A stretch of 64,000 bases of DNA from Campylobacter magnus. Its GTDB lineage: Bacteria > Campylobacterota > Campylobacteria > Campylobacterales > Campylobacteraceae. The stretch spans positions 248,001-312,000 of the forward strand of contig NZ_JAQSLK010000002.1 of the NCBI RefSeq assembly GCF_028649595.1, in the 5' to 3' direction. Shown in pieces: positions 1-8,621 of this stretch. Below the pieces are notes generated by a model. The model was given only the letters and a program-made list of their open reading frames with translations. It searched no databases and was not told where the DNA came from. Every line of letters begins with the position of its first letter. Within the stretch, counting starts at the first letter, position 1. Both the position numbers and the translations under genes were made by a program.

Positions 1-883
1 TGCCTGCTTGATACACAGCTCCATCTGGGCTTAGAAGGCTCATTATTTCATCTTTTCCGCCAAAGGCAGCTGCGTTTAGCCCACCGCCAATAACCTTACC
101 AAAAGTAGCTAGGTCAGGCTTGATTTTATTAAACTTATAAGAGCCTGTCATACTTGCTCTAAAGCCACTCATAACTTCATCAAAGATAAGCACAGCACCT
201 TTTTTGCGGCACAAATCTCTAAGCTGGGTCAAAAATGTAAGGCTAGCTGGCACAAGCCCCATATTTCCAGCAATAGGCTCTATTATCACAGCGCCGATAT
301 CATCACTTTCATTAAAGCATTTCTCCACGCTAGCAATGTCGTTATAAATAGCTAAATGCGTGTGCTTAGCAAAATCCTCTGGCACGCCAGGCGAGCTTGA
401 GTTTCCAAAGGTGGTTGCGCCTGAACCTGCCTTTACAAGTAGGCTGTCGCTATGTCCGTGGTAGCAGCCCTCAAACTTGATTATTCCATCTTTTTTGCTA
501 TAAGCTCTTGCTAGGCGGATAGCACTCATGGTAGCTTCTGTGCCTGAACTTACAAAGCGGATTTTATCAAGGTAGCTGATTTTGCTTAAAATTAGCTTTG
601 CTAGCTGGGTTTCAATCAGCGTTGGAGCCCCAAAGCTAAGTCCTTTTTTCATGGTTTTAGTAATTGCGCCCTCTACGCTTTTATCGCTGTGTCCTAGAAA
701 AAGTGGCCCCCAGCTAAGCACATAGTCAATATACTTTTTGCCCTCTATATCGTAGATAAACTCATCTTTTCCACGCTCAATAAAAATTGGAGAGCCTTTT
801 ACACTTTTAAAGGCACGAACAGGCGAGTTTACGCCACCTGGGATGTATTCTTTGGCTTTTTCAAAGGCTTTTTGATTTGTCAT
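1..883 (-). CDS. hemL: Glutamate-1-semialdehyde 2,1-aminomutase, partial
   Basis: The N-terminal 294 codons of a roughly 430-residue enzyme; the rest lies beyond the left edge. It converts glutamate-1-semialdehyde to 5-aminolevulinate in tetrapyrrole synthesis, in the cytoplasm and with PLP. The start reads [20 protein letters not shown], typical of HemL, followed by a [16 protein letters not shown] segment and the PLP lysine in TFGKVIGGG. The ATG overlaps the TGA of the upstream cytochrome gene (ATGA), so the two are translationally coupled. Confidence 0.95.
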   Translation of the reverse strand, partial: MTNQKAFEKAKEYIPGGVNSPVRAFKSVKGSPIFIERGKDEFIYDIEGKKYIDYVLSWGPLFLGHSDKSVEGAITKTMKKGLSFGAPTLIETQLAKLILSKISYLDKIRFVSSGTEATMSAIRLARAYSKKDGIIKFEGCYHGHSDSLLVKAGSGATTFGNSSSPGVPEDFAKHTHLAIYNDIASVEKCFNESDDIGAVIIEPIAGNMGLVPASLTFLTQLRDLCRKKGAVLIFDEVMSGFRASMTGSYKFNKIKPDLATFGKVIGGGLNAAAFGGKDEIMSLLSPDGAVYQAG

Positions 884-1233
884 TTTTGCTCCTTTTTGGT
901 TTGTAAATACTCATAAAGAGTGAGTATTTCAGCATCTGTTAGAAAATAACTTGGCATCATACCTGTACTTTTATTTATTGATTTTTTAAAGCTTTCAAAA
1001 TCCATATTGTTTATTTGCGGTGCGCTTAGGCTTAAAGTGCTTAGCTTGCCGTTTTTGGTATCTTTTTGTTTGTAGTTAGCTATTAGCTTGCCTTCGCCAT
1101 TTTCGCCGTGGCATTTATTACAGCCGATACCTCTGGGATTTTGGTATAGCATGCGAGCGTATTCCATTTTTGAGATAAAGTCCTCAGCATTTAGGGCACA
1201 AAACAATAAAAAAATATATAAAAATTTACTCAT
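880..1233 (-). CDS. Small periplasmic monohaem cytochrome c
   Basis: A 117-residue protein with a signal peptide (residues 1-16, hydrophobic [13 protein letters not shown]) and one haem-binding site C38-N-K-C41-H42. A later MMPSYF may supply the axial methionine, and the C-terminal helix is typical of class I c-type cytochromes. It is a periplasmic electron carrier of unknown partner. It overlaps hemL by four bases. Its 5' end and upstream region are duplicated at 3185-3342, so it probably once lay directly beside folD as a divergent neighbour. Confidence 0.85.
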   Translation of the reverse strand: MSKFLYIFLLFCALNAEDFISKMEYARMLYQNPRGIGCNKCHGENGEGKLIANYKQKDTKNGKLSTLSLSAPQINNMDFESFKKSINKSTGMMPSYFLTDAEILTLYEYLQTKKEQK

Positions 1234-1296
1234 TTCTAAATTATGCTTAAAAAAAATTCTAGTATCATACGCTTTTTTATATTAAAAGGCGGTTAA
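1185..1296. repeat. Direct repeat, copy 1 (cytochrome 5' end plus intergenic region)
   Basis: About 110 bases that recur at 3185-3342 with a few substitutions. It covers the first 16 codons of the cytochrome gene, its upstream region and a ribosome-binding-site-like AAAAGGCGGTTAA that matches the one before folD in copy 2. The two copies bracket the tusA/yedE block. Confidence 0.85.
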
Positions 1297-1536
1297 GTTA
1301 GAAAATTTTGTCTTTTTACGAAATTTTAAAATTCAAATGAGTGCTAGAAGTCTAGCAGTGAGTTAAGGGAATTCTAGAATTCCCATTTTGCTATTTTCTA
1401 GGCTCTTTTAGAGTTATTTTTTTAGCTGTGGCTCTTAGTTTGTTAATTTTTTACTCATATATGCAAAATAGAAAAAAACTACACTTATAAATTTAAAAAT
1501 TTGGGCTAAAACTAACCCAAATTTATTCATATTGAT
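1297..1536. other. Intergenic stretch with one 18-bp palindrome
   Basis: No gene seen. It holds a perfect palindrome GGGAATTCTAGAATTCCC at 1367-1384, the commonest repeat of this genome, and otherwise AT-rich sequence downstream of the tusA-like gene. Confidence 0.6.
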
Positions 1537-1776
1537 TTATGGTTTTCTTATGATAAATCTAAGAGTCGGACCATCTTGTTCTATAGATAAAACTTCAAAA
1601 CCGCGGTTTTTTGCATCAACAGGGATAGAGTTTATCGCCTGTGGACAGTCGCAAAGCACCTCTAAGACCTCTCCTTTTTTTAGCTGTGGTAATGCCTCCA
1701 AGGTAGCAATCGCTGGCATAGGACAAGCCTCGCCTTGGATATCAAGACTATAAGTTATTTCATAATTAGCTTTCAT
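1537..1776 (-). CDS. TusA/SirA-family sulfur carrier (FdhU-like)
   Basis: A 79-residue protein with the family's CPMP motif (Cys18), the residue that carries sulfur as a persulfide, and the two-helix/four-strand TusA pattern. It directly follows a YeeE/YedE membrane protein with a one-base overlap. The same pairing, fdhT-fdhU, is needed for formate dehydrogenase activity in Campylobacter jejuni, so a role in sulfur or selenium handling for a molybdo/seleno-enzyme is likely. No formate dehydrogenase gene is in this window. Confidence 0.85.
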   Translation of the reverse strand: MKANYEITYSLDIQGEACPMPAIATLEALPQLKKGEVLEVLCDCPQAINSIPVDAKNRGFEVLSIEQDGPTLRFIIRKP

Positions 1777-2384
1777 TAGTAACCTCCTTTTGCAAAAAAT
1801 CGTTTTTTATAAGCAAAAATCAGTGCAACACAAAGCAATAAAAGTCCAGCATTTAATGTAAGTCCTGGCAAAGAACCAAGCTCATTTAAAAACTGAATCT
1901 TTGGACCAGACTTGATCCAATCTGGAATTTGATCATAAATAATTGCTAAAATAGCAGTTCCGGCGAAATTTGCCACACCAACTATCATAAAATGCGTCTG
2001 TCCCTCAGCTGCTCTATAAGCCCATCCGCATTCGCAACCTCCTGCAAACACGATACCAAAACCAAATAAAAATGCACCTAAAGCAACAGCAATTGAAAAG
2101 CTTCTAACAAAAGCCGAATAACCATTTAACATAAGCACAAAAATTATAAATGTGGCGATAAGCATTCCGTAAAATGCTCCCTTTGCGGCATTATCACGAC
2201 CAAACAAAAACAAATCGCGAAAGCATGATGTAAAGCATACTTGACCACGAGATATAATAAAACCAAAAATAAGACCGAAGATAAGCCCAAGTGGAAGAAA
2301 GCTAGATTTTACTCCTAGTTTAAATGGTTCTGTAACGACAAAAAGATAAACAAGCCAAACAAGCGTAGCAATCAAAATCACCAC
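1776..2384 (-). CDS. YeeE/YedE transporter, C-terminal half (frameshifted)
   Basis: 202 codons from a GTG, with about five membrane segments and the conserved SRGQVCFTSCFRD and GGCECGWAYRAAEGQ cysteine motifs of the second YeeE/YedE repeat. This family imports thiosulfate or related sulfur/selenium species. The frame stays open upstream of 2384 and runs back into the end of the preceding N-terminal half, encoding a basic linker, so the two pieces read as one ~400-residue FdhT-like gene broken by a one-base shift. It may be expressed as two proteins or be inactive. Confidence 0.75.
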   Translation of the reverse strand: MVILIATLVWLVYLFVVTEPFKLGVKSSFLPLGLIFGLIFGFIISRGQVCFTSCFRDLFLFGRDNAAKGAFYGMLIATFIIFVLMLNGYSAFVRSFSIAVALGAFLFGFGIVFAGGCECGWAYRAAEGQTHFMIVGVANFAGTAILAIIYDQIPDWIKSGPKIQFLNELGSLPGLTLNAGLLLLCVALIFAYKKRFFAKGGY

Positions 2385-2440
2385 ACCATATCTAAAATGG
2401 CGTTTTGCGCGTCCTTTGTCATGCTCGATGCCTTTGCCAT

Positions 2441-2992
2441 TTATACCACATTTTGGGGAGTAGCTTTTGGCATAAAAATTTTTAGCTTACCGACCTTTGT
2501 AGCACACCAAATACCAAGCACCATAAACACAGCAAATTCCCAAGTATGCAAAGAAAAATATGGAAGTCCGGTAAAGAAATCAAGCAGATTACAACCAAAA
2601 GCAAGTCTAGCACCAAAACCTGAGAGGATACCACCAGCTATAGCTTGAAAGATGCGTATGCGGCTAGCTGGTAGGCGAAATTTAACCTTATTTGCAAAGA
2701 GAGCCGCTATCAATGCGCCAATAAACATACCTATAAGCACAAGTCCTTCATAGCGAGTAAGCGGATTGCCTGAGAGATTTGTCATTTTATAATAGCTATA
2801 TTTGCTAGTATCAAGACCAAAAAGCTCTAAAAACTCACCACCCCAGCGCGTCATCTCACCAGTTACTTGCCAACCAGTACCAAAAAAACCAAAGTAAATA
2901 GAAGCTATGATGGCAAGTGCTATCATAGACTTTGCAGTGTCCCAAAAATATATAAGATATTTTTGTTTAAATTGATTTAAGGCAGAAATCAT
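2441..2992 (-). CDS. YeeE/YedE transporter, N-terminal half (frameshifted)
   Basis: 183 codons with a cytoplasmic N-terminus, a membrane segment at residues 20-38, then FGARLAFGCNLLDFFTGLPY, which carries the first-repeat cysteine motif. It ends early at a TAA about 56 bases before the usable start of the second half. E. coli YedE is about 400 residues in one chain, so this looks like a split gene. The break falls near homopolymers (AAAAATTTTT and CCCCAAAA, about 2450-2480), which could also be assembly error or slippage. Confidence 0.75.
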   Translation of the reverse strand: MISALNQFKQKYLIYFWDTAKSMIALAIIASIYFGFFGTGWQVTGEMTRWGGEFLELFGLDTSKYSYYKMTNLSGNPLTRYEGLVLIGMFIGALIAALFANKVKFRLPASRIRIFQAIAGGILSGFGARLAFGCNLLDFFTGLPYFSLHTWEFAVFMVLGIWCATKVGKLKIFMPKATPQNVV

Positions 2993-3184
2993 TGATTAAC
3001 ATTTGAAATTGTTATTTGCCAAACTGGCAACTTTAAGAACGCAATTGTAATAAATAAAGAAATTTAATATTACTTAAATAAAACAATTAAATTTGATTTT
3101 TATGGTTCAGTCTATTTTTTGGACTAGCTTACAGCCCTTAAAGCATTTTTTTAAAGTGTGCAAGCCCCAAGACATCCTACTACC

Positions 3185-3342
3185 CAGCTTTTAGGGTACA
3201 AAATAATAAAAAAATATAAAAAAAATATAAAAAAAATATAAAAAAAATATAAAAAAAATATATAAAAATTTACTCATTTCTAAATTATGCTTAAAAAAAA
3301 TTTTGCTATCATACGCTTTTTTTATATTTAAAGGTGGTTAAA
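3185..3342. repeat. Direct repeat, copy 2, with a 9-bp microsatellite and cytochrome relic
   Basis: This copy matches 1185-1296 and adds about 45 bases of tandem AAAAAATAT-like 9-mers near 3211-3261. On the minus strand it still encodes the cytochrome's MSKFLYIF start, lengthened by in-frame units and closed by a stop after about 31 codons. It is a relic of the cytochrome 5' end. Its right end supplies the folD leader. The remainder of 2993-3184 is AT-rich with no gene seen. Confidence 0.8.
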
Positions 3343-4191
3343 ATGACAATAATCGATGGCAAGGCGTTAAGCGCAAAAATAAAAGAGAGAGTAAAAAAAG
3401 ACTGCGAAGAACTAATAGCAAAGGGCATTAAGCCTACTTTGGCTGTGATTTTAGTGGGCGAAGATAAAGCTAGCCAAACATATGTAGCAAGCAAAGAAAA
3501 AGCTTGCATCGCTGCTGGCATGGGCTCAGTCATGCACCGCCTAGGCGAGCAAACTACGCAAAATGAGCTTTTAAGCCTAATTGAAGTGCTAAATAAAGAT
3601 GATAGCATTCATGGAATTCTAGTTCAGCTCCCACTGCCAAAGCACCTTGATACAAACGAAGTTTTAAGACGGATTGATCCTAATAAAGATGTAGATGGCT
3701 TTCATGCTCTAAATGTAGGCAAGCTAAACTCAGGGCTAGATGGCTTCGTGCCTTGTACGCCACTTGGTATAATGGAGATTTTTAAAGAATATAATATTGA
3801 TTTAGTAGGTAAAAACGCTCTAGTAATTGGCCGCTCAAATATAGTTGGCAAACCTATGGCAGCCTTGCTGCTAAATGCAGGTGCGACTGTGACCATCGCT
3901 CACTCAAAGACAAAAAATCTAGCTCAAATCTCACGTTCTATGGATATCATCGTAGTAGCTATCGGCAAGCCAAAATTCCTAAGTGCTGATATGGTTGGAG
4001 ACGGCGCGACTATCATTGATGTAGGTATAAACAGGCTTGATGATGGCTCGCTGTGTGGGGATGCGGACTTTGAGGCTATAAAGAATAAATGTAGCTTCAT
4101 AACCCCAGTGCCAGGCGGCGTTGGTCCAATGACAATAGCAATGCTGCTATCAAATACCATAAAAAGCGCAAAAAATGAACTCAGGGCATAA
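3343..4191 (+). CDS. folD: Bifunctional methylenetetrahydrofolate dehydrogenase/cyclohydrolase
   Basis: A 282-residue FolD from the ATG at 3343 (AAAGGTGG lies just upstream; a GTG three codons earlier is less likely). It interconverts 5,10-methylene-, methenyl- and 10-formyl-tetrahydrofolate with NADP. Visible motifs are VGEDKASQTYVASKEKAC with the catalytic Lys, LVQLPLPKHL, VDGFHALNVG, the Rossmann VIGRSNIVGKP and the C-terminal TPVPGGVGPMTIAML. It overlaps lepB by 17 bases. Confidence 0.95.
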   Translation: MTIIDGKALSAKIKERVKKDCEELIAKGIKPTLAVILVGEDKASQTYVASKEKACIAAGMGSVMHRLGEQTTQNELLSLIEVLNKDDSIHGILVQLPLPKHLDTNEVLRRIDPNKDVDGFHALNVGKLNSGLDGFVPCTPLGIMEIFKEYNIDLVGKNALVIGRSNIVGKPMAALLLNAGATVTIAHSKTKNLAQISRSMDIIVVAIGKPKFLSADMVGDGATIIDVGINRLDDGSLCGDADFEAIKNKCSFITPVPGGVGPMTIAMLLSNTIKSAKNELRA

Positions 4192-5050
4192 TTTTCTTTC
4201 AAAACTAAGCAAGTTTAGTTCTAGCTGGACTGGCACGATTATTATTGTGCTGTTTTTTATATTTTTTGTGGCGCAAGCCTTTGTGATACCATCAGGGTCT
4301 ATGAAAAACTCGCTTTTAATCGGTGATTTTCTTTTTGTAAAAAAGTTTAGCTATGGTATGCCTACGCCGCATATCCCGTGGCTGGAGCTGCCAGTAGCGC
4401 CTGATTTTAATGGCAATGGGCACCTTTGGGAGGGAAAAAGACCACAGCGTGGCGATATAGTCGTGTTTCGCTATCCAAATGAGCCAAAGATTTATTATGT
4501 AAAGCGTCTTTTTGCTGTCTCTGGCGATGAGGTGATTTTTGCCCCAAGGGCTATGTATCTGCGCCCAAATATGAGCGATGATGAAATACGCAAAACTTAT
4601 GGCGATGAAAATCTTTTTAAAATCGGCGGAAAGTTTTATGTGCGTGAGCCTTATAAAAACCTAGGAATTCACTATGATTCTAGCGAGCGTAAGGATAATT
4701 TTGGTGGGCAAGAAATAGATATTTTTAGTATAGCTACGATGTTTGCGGCACAAGGGCGCTTTGCTATGAGCGCTATTTTTGCCCCTGAGTTAGCGCCACT
4801 TGATGGGCTTGATTTTAATGCTTTTTATTTTAAAGTAAAAGAAGATGAGTTTTTTATGGTTGGCGATAATAGAGAAAATAGCAATGACAGCCGCTTTTGG
4901 GGACCAATAAATTACAAGCATGTAGTAGGCAAGCCGTGGTTTGTCTATTTTAGCTGGGACGGGGACAAAAAAGAAGTTCGCTGGGATAGAGTAGGACGTT
5001 TTGTTGATAGCTTAGAAAGTGATGAGAGATATATAAATGCAAGCAAATAA
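4175..5050 (+). CDS. lepB: Signal peptidase I
   Basis: A 291-residue membrane-bound serine protease that removes signal peptides from exported proteins. One N-terminal membrane segment (about residues 17-37) is followed by the box B serine in FVIPSGSMKNSLLIGD and the general-base lysine in YYVKRLFAVSGDEV; VGDNRENSNDSRFWG is box E. A long insert between lysine and box E resembles other Campylobacter LepB proteins. It starts inside folD and its end overlaps rpiB, so the three genes form an operon. Confidence 0.95.
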   Translation: MNSGHNFLSKLSKFSSSWTGTIIIVLFFIFFVAQAFVIPSGSMKNSLLIGDFLFVKKFSYGMPTPHIPWLELPVAPDFNGNGHLWEGKRPQRGDIVVFRYPNEPKIYYVKRLFAVSGDEVIFAPRAMYLRPNMSDDEIRKTYGDENLFKIGGKFYVREPYKNLGIHYDSSERKDNFGGQEIDIFSIATMFAAQGRFAMSAIFAPELAPLDGLDFNAFYFKVKEDEFFMVGDNRENSNDSRFWGPINYKHVVGKPWFVYFSWDGDKKEVRWDRVGRFVDSLESDERYINASK

Positions 5051-5471
5051 AGTATATTTAGCTAGCGACCACGGCGGATTTAAAGGCAAGGAAATTGCTC
5101 TTAAATACTGCAAAGAGCGTGGATTTGATTGCGTAGATCTTGGCTGTAATAGCCCTGAGATTAGCGTTGATTATCCTGATTTTGCAAACGCTCTTGCGGC
5201 GAAGTTAGAAAATGATAAAGGGGCTAAGGGAATTCTAGTTTGTGGTTCTGGAATTGGCATAAGTATAGCCGCAAACCGCCACAAACATATACGCTGCGCA
5301 CTTTGTCACGATGAAAATACTGCTATGCTAAGCAGACTTCATAATGATGCAAACGTGCTAGCATTCTCAGGTCGTTTTAGCGATGAAAAGATGATTATAG
5401 CGATGTTGAGAGCCTTTTTTGATACCAAGTTTGAGGGCGGCAGGCATCAAGGGCGCATTGATAAACTTTAA
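5037..5471 (+). CDS. rpiB: Ribose-5-phosphate isomerase B
   Basis: A 144-residue RpiB/LacAB-family enzyme that interconverts ribose-5-phosphate and ribulose-5-phosphate. Seen are the SDHGGFKGKE start, the phosphate/anion-hole segment CGSGIGISIAANR, and catalytic-region residues in CALCHDENTAMLSRLHNDANV. It overlaps lepB by 14 bases. Confidence 0.95.
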   Translation: MQANKVYLASDHGGFKGKEIALKYCKERGFDCVDLGCNSPEISVDYPDFANALAAKLENDKGAKGILVCGSGIGISIAANRHKHIRCALCHDENTAMLSRLHNDANVLAFSGRFSDEKMIIAMLRAFFDTKFEGGRHQGRIDKL

Positions 5472-5485
5472 GTTTTGGAGAAAAA

Positions 5486-5818
5486 ATGGTTTTTGATTTT
5501 ATTTTCTACACTTCTTTGGTGTGTTTGATAGCTTATCTTACGGTTATGGTGTTTTATTATAAAACCTTGCTTGGCAAAGAACGCACAATGAGGGATTTTA
5601 TGAAAACAAACCTTGATGATACTGAAATCGTCATCCGCAAACTACAAGTTCAGCTTCAAAGAAGTCTTGGAAATATCGATATACTAACCGATGAGCTAAA
5701 CAAAATCAAAGGCGATGTAACAAACCTAAGGACTAGAAACTCTCAATACCGCCTAGAAAATGATAAGCTAAATCAGCATATTAAAGAGCTTGAGGGCAAA
5801 ATCGAAGCCTTGCTATAA
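5486..5818 (+). CDS. Small membrane-anchored coiled-coil protein
   Basis: 110 residues of unknown function. One N-terminal membrane helix (about 4-24) is followed by a long helical, Leu/Lys/Glu-rich region with heptad character (about 40-110). It is 14 bases after rpiB with an AGGAG-less but purine-rich GGAGAAAAA leader. It is probably the last gene of the folD operon, since a large hairpin follows. An FtsB-like or structural anchoring role is only a guess. Confidence 0.7.
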   Translation: MVFDFIFYTSLVCLIAYLTVMVFYYKTLLGKERTMRDFMKTNLDDTEIVIRKLQVQLQRSLGNIDILTDELNKIKGDVTNLRTRNSQYRLENDKLNQHIKELEGKIEALL

Positions 5819-5855
5819 GGTTATCTTCGGCTTTTTTGCTTTGCACCCGATGGGT

Positions 5856-5926
5856 GGTGCTTTTTACTTTGGCGGTGCTCGATGAATTAAGCATTCTATC
5901 TTCGCACCGCCAAAGCAAAAATCACT
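5856..5926. repeat. 71-nt hairpin element, copy A (23-bp stem, 25-nt conserved loop)
   Basis: Left arm 5856-5878 pairs with right arm 5904-5926 at 20 of 23 positions. The 25-nt loop contains GATGAATTAAG and ATTCTATCTT. The same layout (23+25+23) occurs at 18018-18088, with the loop almost identical and the inner half of the stem different but still paired. A second small hairpin (CACCC/GGGTG) abuts its left side. Function unknown; it could be a structured RNA, a terminator-like element or a mobile repeat. Confidence 0.75.
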
Positions 5927-5937
5927 CAAAAATCCTA

Positions 5938-6066
5938 ATCTTGGGTTGAGAGTTTTGGAATTCCTAGGACAGAATTTTTGGACGGAATTTAGAATTCCTA
6001 GGATAGAATTTAGAATTCCTAGGTAAAATTCTAGAATTCCTAAGGATAAAATCTAGAATTCCTAGT
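5938..6066. repeat. Cluster of GAATTC/TCTAGA palindromes before apt
   Basis: At least four fragments of the GGAATTCTAGAATTCC family, spaced by 15-25 bases (e.g. TAGAATTCCTAGG, TCTAGAATTCCTA). The copies are mostly half-palindromes in the same orientation. apt begins directly after. Confidence 0.8.
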
Positions 6067-6082
6067 ATAAAAAAGGACAAAA

Positions 6083-6616
6083 ATGACATTTAGCGAGCAA
6101 TTAGAAAAAGACATTAGAGTTATACCAGATTTTCCAAAGCCTGGAATTTTATTTCGTGATATAACCACGCTTTTAAACGATGCGCAGGCCTTTGCTAGAC
6201 TGCTTGATTATCTAGAATCTTGCTACAAAAATAGCGATATTGATTTTATCGCTGGGATTGAGAGTAGGGGCTTTATCTTTGGTGCTGCGCTTGCTAGCAG
6301 GCTCTGCCTTGGCTTTGTGCCTATTCGCAAAGCTGGCAAACTGCCTTGTGCTACTTTTAAAGAGAGTTATGAGCTAGAATACGGCTCTGCTACGATTGAG
6401 ATTCACAAAGACGCGTTTAGAGGGCAAAAGGACGCAAAAGTGCTTTTAATAGATGATTTGCTAGCCACCGGCGGTACAGCCACAGCTGCTTGCAAGCTAG
6501 TAAAAAACGTAGGCGCAAAAGTGGTTGAAGCCTGCTTTATCATAGAACTAACAGAGCTTGGCGGTGCTAGCAAGCTAAGAGCGCTTTGTGATGTTTATAG
6601 TATATTAAAATTATAA
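6083..6616 (+). CDS. apt: Adenine phosphoribosyltransferase
   Basis: A 177-residue purine salvage enzyme making AMP from adenine and PRPP. The PRPP-binding motif [17 protein letters not shown] is intact, as are [18 protein letters not shown] at the N-terminus and the [11 protein letters not shown] segment. An AAAAGGAC ribosome-binding site precedes the ATG. It leads a run of four genes (apt, dedA-like, pepA, ychF) with overlaps or short gaps. Confidence 0.95.
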   Translation: MTFSEQLEKDIRVIPDFPKPGILFRDITTLLNDAQAFARLLDYLESCYKNSDIDFIAGIESRGFIFGAALASRLCLGFVPIRKAGKLPCATFKESYELEYGSATIEIHKDAFRGQKDAKVLLIDDLLATGGTATAACKLVKNVGAKVVEACFIIELTELGGASKLRALCDVYSILKL

Positions 6617-6625
6617 AGGCTTGAA

Positions 6626-7240
6626 ATGCAAGAGTTTTTTACCGGACTTTTTGAGACTTATCCTAGTTGGGTTTATCTCATTGTGTTTTTTTGGTGTATT
6701 TTAGAAGGTGAGCTAGCACTCATTTTAGCTGGCATTGCTGCGCACTCTGGCGGGGTAAATTTGGGGCTTGTTATTTTTATAGCTGGGCTTGGTGGCTTTT
6801 GTGGGGATCAAATATATTTTTACATCGGTCGCTATAACAAAAAATATATCCAAAAAAAGCTAGCTAGTCAGCGTACGAAGTTTGCCATAGCGCATGTCTT
6901 GCTTCAAAAATACGGCTGGCCGGTGATTTTTGTGCAGCGTTATCTTTATGGCTTTCGCACGGTGATACCGATGAGCATAGGCGTTACTCGCTATTCTAGC
7001 ATTAAGTTTGCTATTATAAATTTAATTAGTGCTTGGGTTTGGGCGGCGATTACGATTTTGCTAGCTTGGTATTTTGGCGATGAGATTTGGATAGTGATTC
7101 ACTGGATAGAAAAACACTGGTATTTTGGCGTACCGCTGCTAATAATGGTTGCTGCTAGCGTGGTGCTAACATTCAAAAAAATAGAATCAAACATGCTTAA
7201 AAAAAGGGAGTTAAGAAAAAATGAAAATAGAATTAAGTAA
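6626..7240 (+). CDS. DedA-family membrane protein
   Basis: A 204-residue inner-membrane protein of the DedA/SNARE-associated (VTT) family. It has the typical EGELALILAGIAAHSGG start, the GDQIYFYIGR motif and the FVQRYLYGFRTVIPMSIG arginine-rich re-entrant region, then C-terminal membrane helices. The family has been linked to lipid (undecaprenyl phosphate and phosphatidylethanolamine) flipping and to proton motive force homeostasis; the exact substrate here is not known. Its end overlaps pepA by 20 bases. Confidence 0.85.
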   Translation: MQEFFTGLFETYPSWVYLIVFFWCILEGELALILAGIAAHSGGVNLGLVIFIAGLGGFCGDQIYFYIGRYNKKYIQKKLASQRTKFAIAHVLLQKYGWPVIFVQRYLYGFRTVIPMSIGVTRYSSIKFAIINLISAWVWAAITILLAWYFGDEIWIVIHWIEKHWYFGVPLLIMVAASVVLTFKKIESNMLKKRELRKNENRIK

Positions 7241-8621
7241 AGCAAAAAGCGATTATGAAATAATCTTGCTTGAAAAAGATGAGATTAAAACAGCGGCTGA
7301 TTTTAAAGACTTTGACTTTTATGATTACAAGGGTGAGGGGCTTTTAAATCTAAGTGAGAAAAGGCGCATTTATTCTGCTATTAAAAAGCGTGATTTTAAC
7401 GCTATTGCAAATGCCGCCTCAGCTGCAATACGCGCTATCTCAAAGCTAAAAATCAAAAGTGCCAAGCTTTGCTTTGATTTTAAAAGCGAGTGCGAGCTAA
7501 AAGCTGCGGTGCAGGGAATTTTGCTAGGTGCTTATAGCTATGAAAAATACAAAAGTGATAAAAAGCCAAAAAACTTAGAAAAAGTGCTAATTGATACTAA
7601 TTTAAAAGGTACAGAGCAAATTCTAGCTAATTGTGAAATTCTAAGTGAGAGTGTGAATTTCGTGCGTGATATAGTAAATGAAATACCAGCTATTTACACG
7701 CCTGAGCGTATGGCAAAGGATGCGTGTGACTTAGCCAAAAATAGCAAAGTGCTAAAATGTGAAGTTTTAGGCGAGAGTGAGCTAAAAAAAGAGAAAATGA
7801 ACGCTATGCTAGCTGTAGCAAACGCTAGTCCACACGAGCCAAAACTAATTCATCTTAGCTACAAACCAAAAGGCGCAAAGCTAAAGGTCTGCTTTGTAGG
7901 TAAGGGCGTGACCTACGATACTGGCGGACTTAGCTTAAAGCCAAGTGATTATATGCTAAGTATGAAAGCTGATAAAAGTGGCGCAGCAGCAGCTCTTGGT
8001 ATAATCAAAGCTGCTAGCGAGCTTGGAATTGCCTTAGAAATTCACTCAGTGCTAGGCTGCGTAGAAAACGCAATAGGCAGCAAGGCTTATAAGCCTGATG
8101 ATGTGCTAATTGCCAAAAATGGCGTTAGCATAGAGGTGCGAAATACAGACGCAGAAGGTCGCCTCGTGCTAGCTGACACGCTAGCGTGGGCGCAAGAAAA
8201 CATTAAGCCTGATTTTATCATTGACCTAGCTACTTTAACAGGGGCTTGTGTAGTAGGCGTAGGGGAGTATACAAGCGCTATAATGGGCAATAACTACGAG
8301 CTACAAAGTGATTTTTATAAAGCGGCAAAAACTAGTGGAGAGTTTTTTAGTATTTTAGAGTTTAATGAGCATTTAGCTGAGCATATAAAAAGTGATATCG
8401 CTGATGTCTCAAACGCTGCTAATACTCGCTATGGCGGGGCTCTCACAGCTGGGTTATTTCTAGATAAGTTTATAAAAGATGAGTATAAAGACAAATGGCT
8501 ACACCTTGATATAGCAGGGCCTGCTTTTGTAAGCAAGGCTTGGGGGCTAAATCCAGCAGGTGGCTCTGGGGCTGGGGTTAGAGCCTGCGTGGCGTTTTTA
8601 GAGAGTTTGGGGAGCAAATAA
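7221..8621 (+). CDS. pepA: Leucyl aminopeptidase (M17)
   Basis: A 466-residue dizinc/dimanganese aminopeptidase that trims N-terminal residues from cytosolic peptides. It shows VGKGVTYDTGGLSLKP (metal-binding Asp and nearby residues), MKADKSGAAAALG (metal-binding and catalytic Lys/Asp) and the M17 signature NTDAEGRLVLADTL. The N-terminal domain is variable, as usual. Its last base overlaps the ychF ATG. Confidence 0.95.
   Translation: MKIELSKAKSDYEIILLEKDEIKTAADFKDFDFYDYKGEGLLNLSEKRRIYSAIKKRDFNAIANAASAAIRAISKLKIKSAKLCFDFKSECELKAAVQGILLGAYSYEKYKSDKKPKNLEKVLIDTNLKGTEQILANCEILSESVNFVRDIVNEIPAIYTPERMAKDACDLAKNSKVLKCEVLGESELKKEKMNAMLAVANASPHEPKLIHLSYKPKGAKLKVCFVGKGVTYDTGGLSLKPSDYMLSMKADKSGAAAALGIIKAASELGIALEIHSVLGCVENAIGSKAYKPDDVLIAKNGVSIEVRNTDAEGRLVLADTLAWAQENIKPDFIIDLATLTGACVVGVGEYTSAIMGNNYELQSDFYKAAKTSGEFFSILEFNEHLAEHIKSDIADVSNAANTRYGGALTAGLFLDKFIKDEYKDKWLHLDIAGPAFVSKAWGLNPAGGSGAGVRACVAFLESLGSK

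Noticed and set aside
3334-3342. GTG start for folD at 3334
   Set aside because: It falls inside the ribosome-binding site AAAGGTGG; the ATG at 3343 matches the usual FolD N-terminus.
5938-6066. Palindromic repeats as a CRISPR array
   Set aside because: Repeat spacing is irregular, units are degenerate half-palindromes, the intervening sequence is low in complexity and no cas gene is present. No CRISPR array was seen anywhere in the window.
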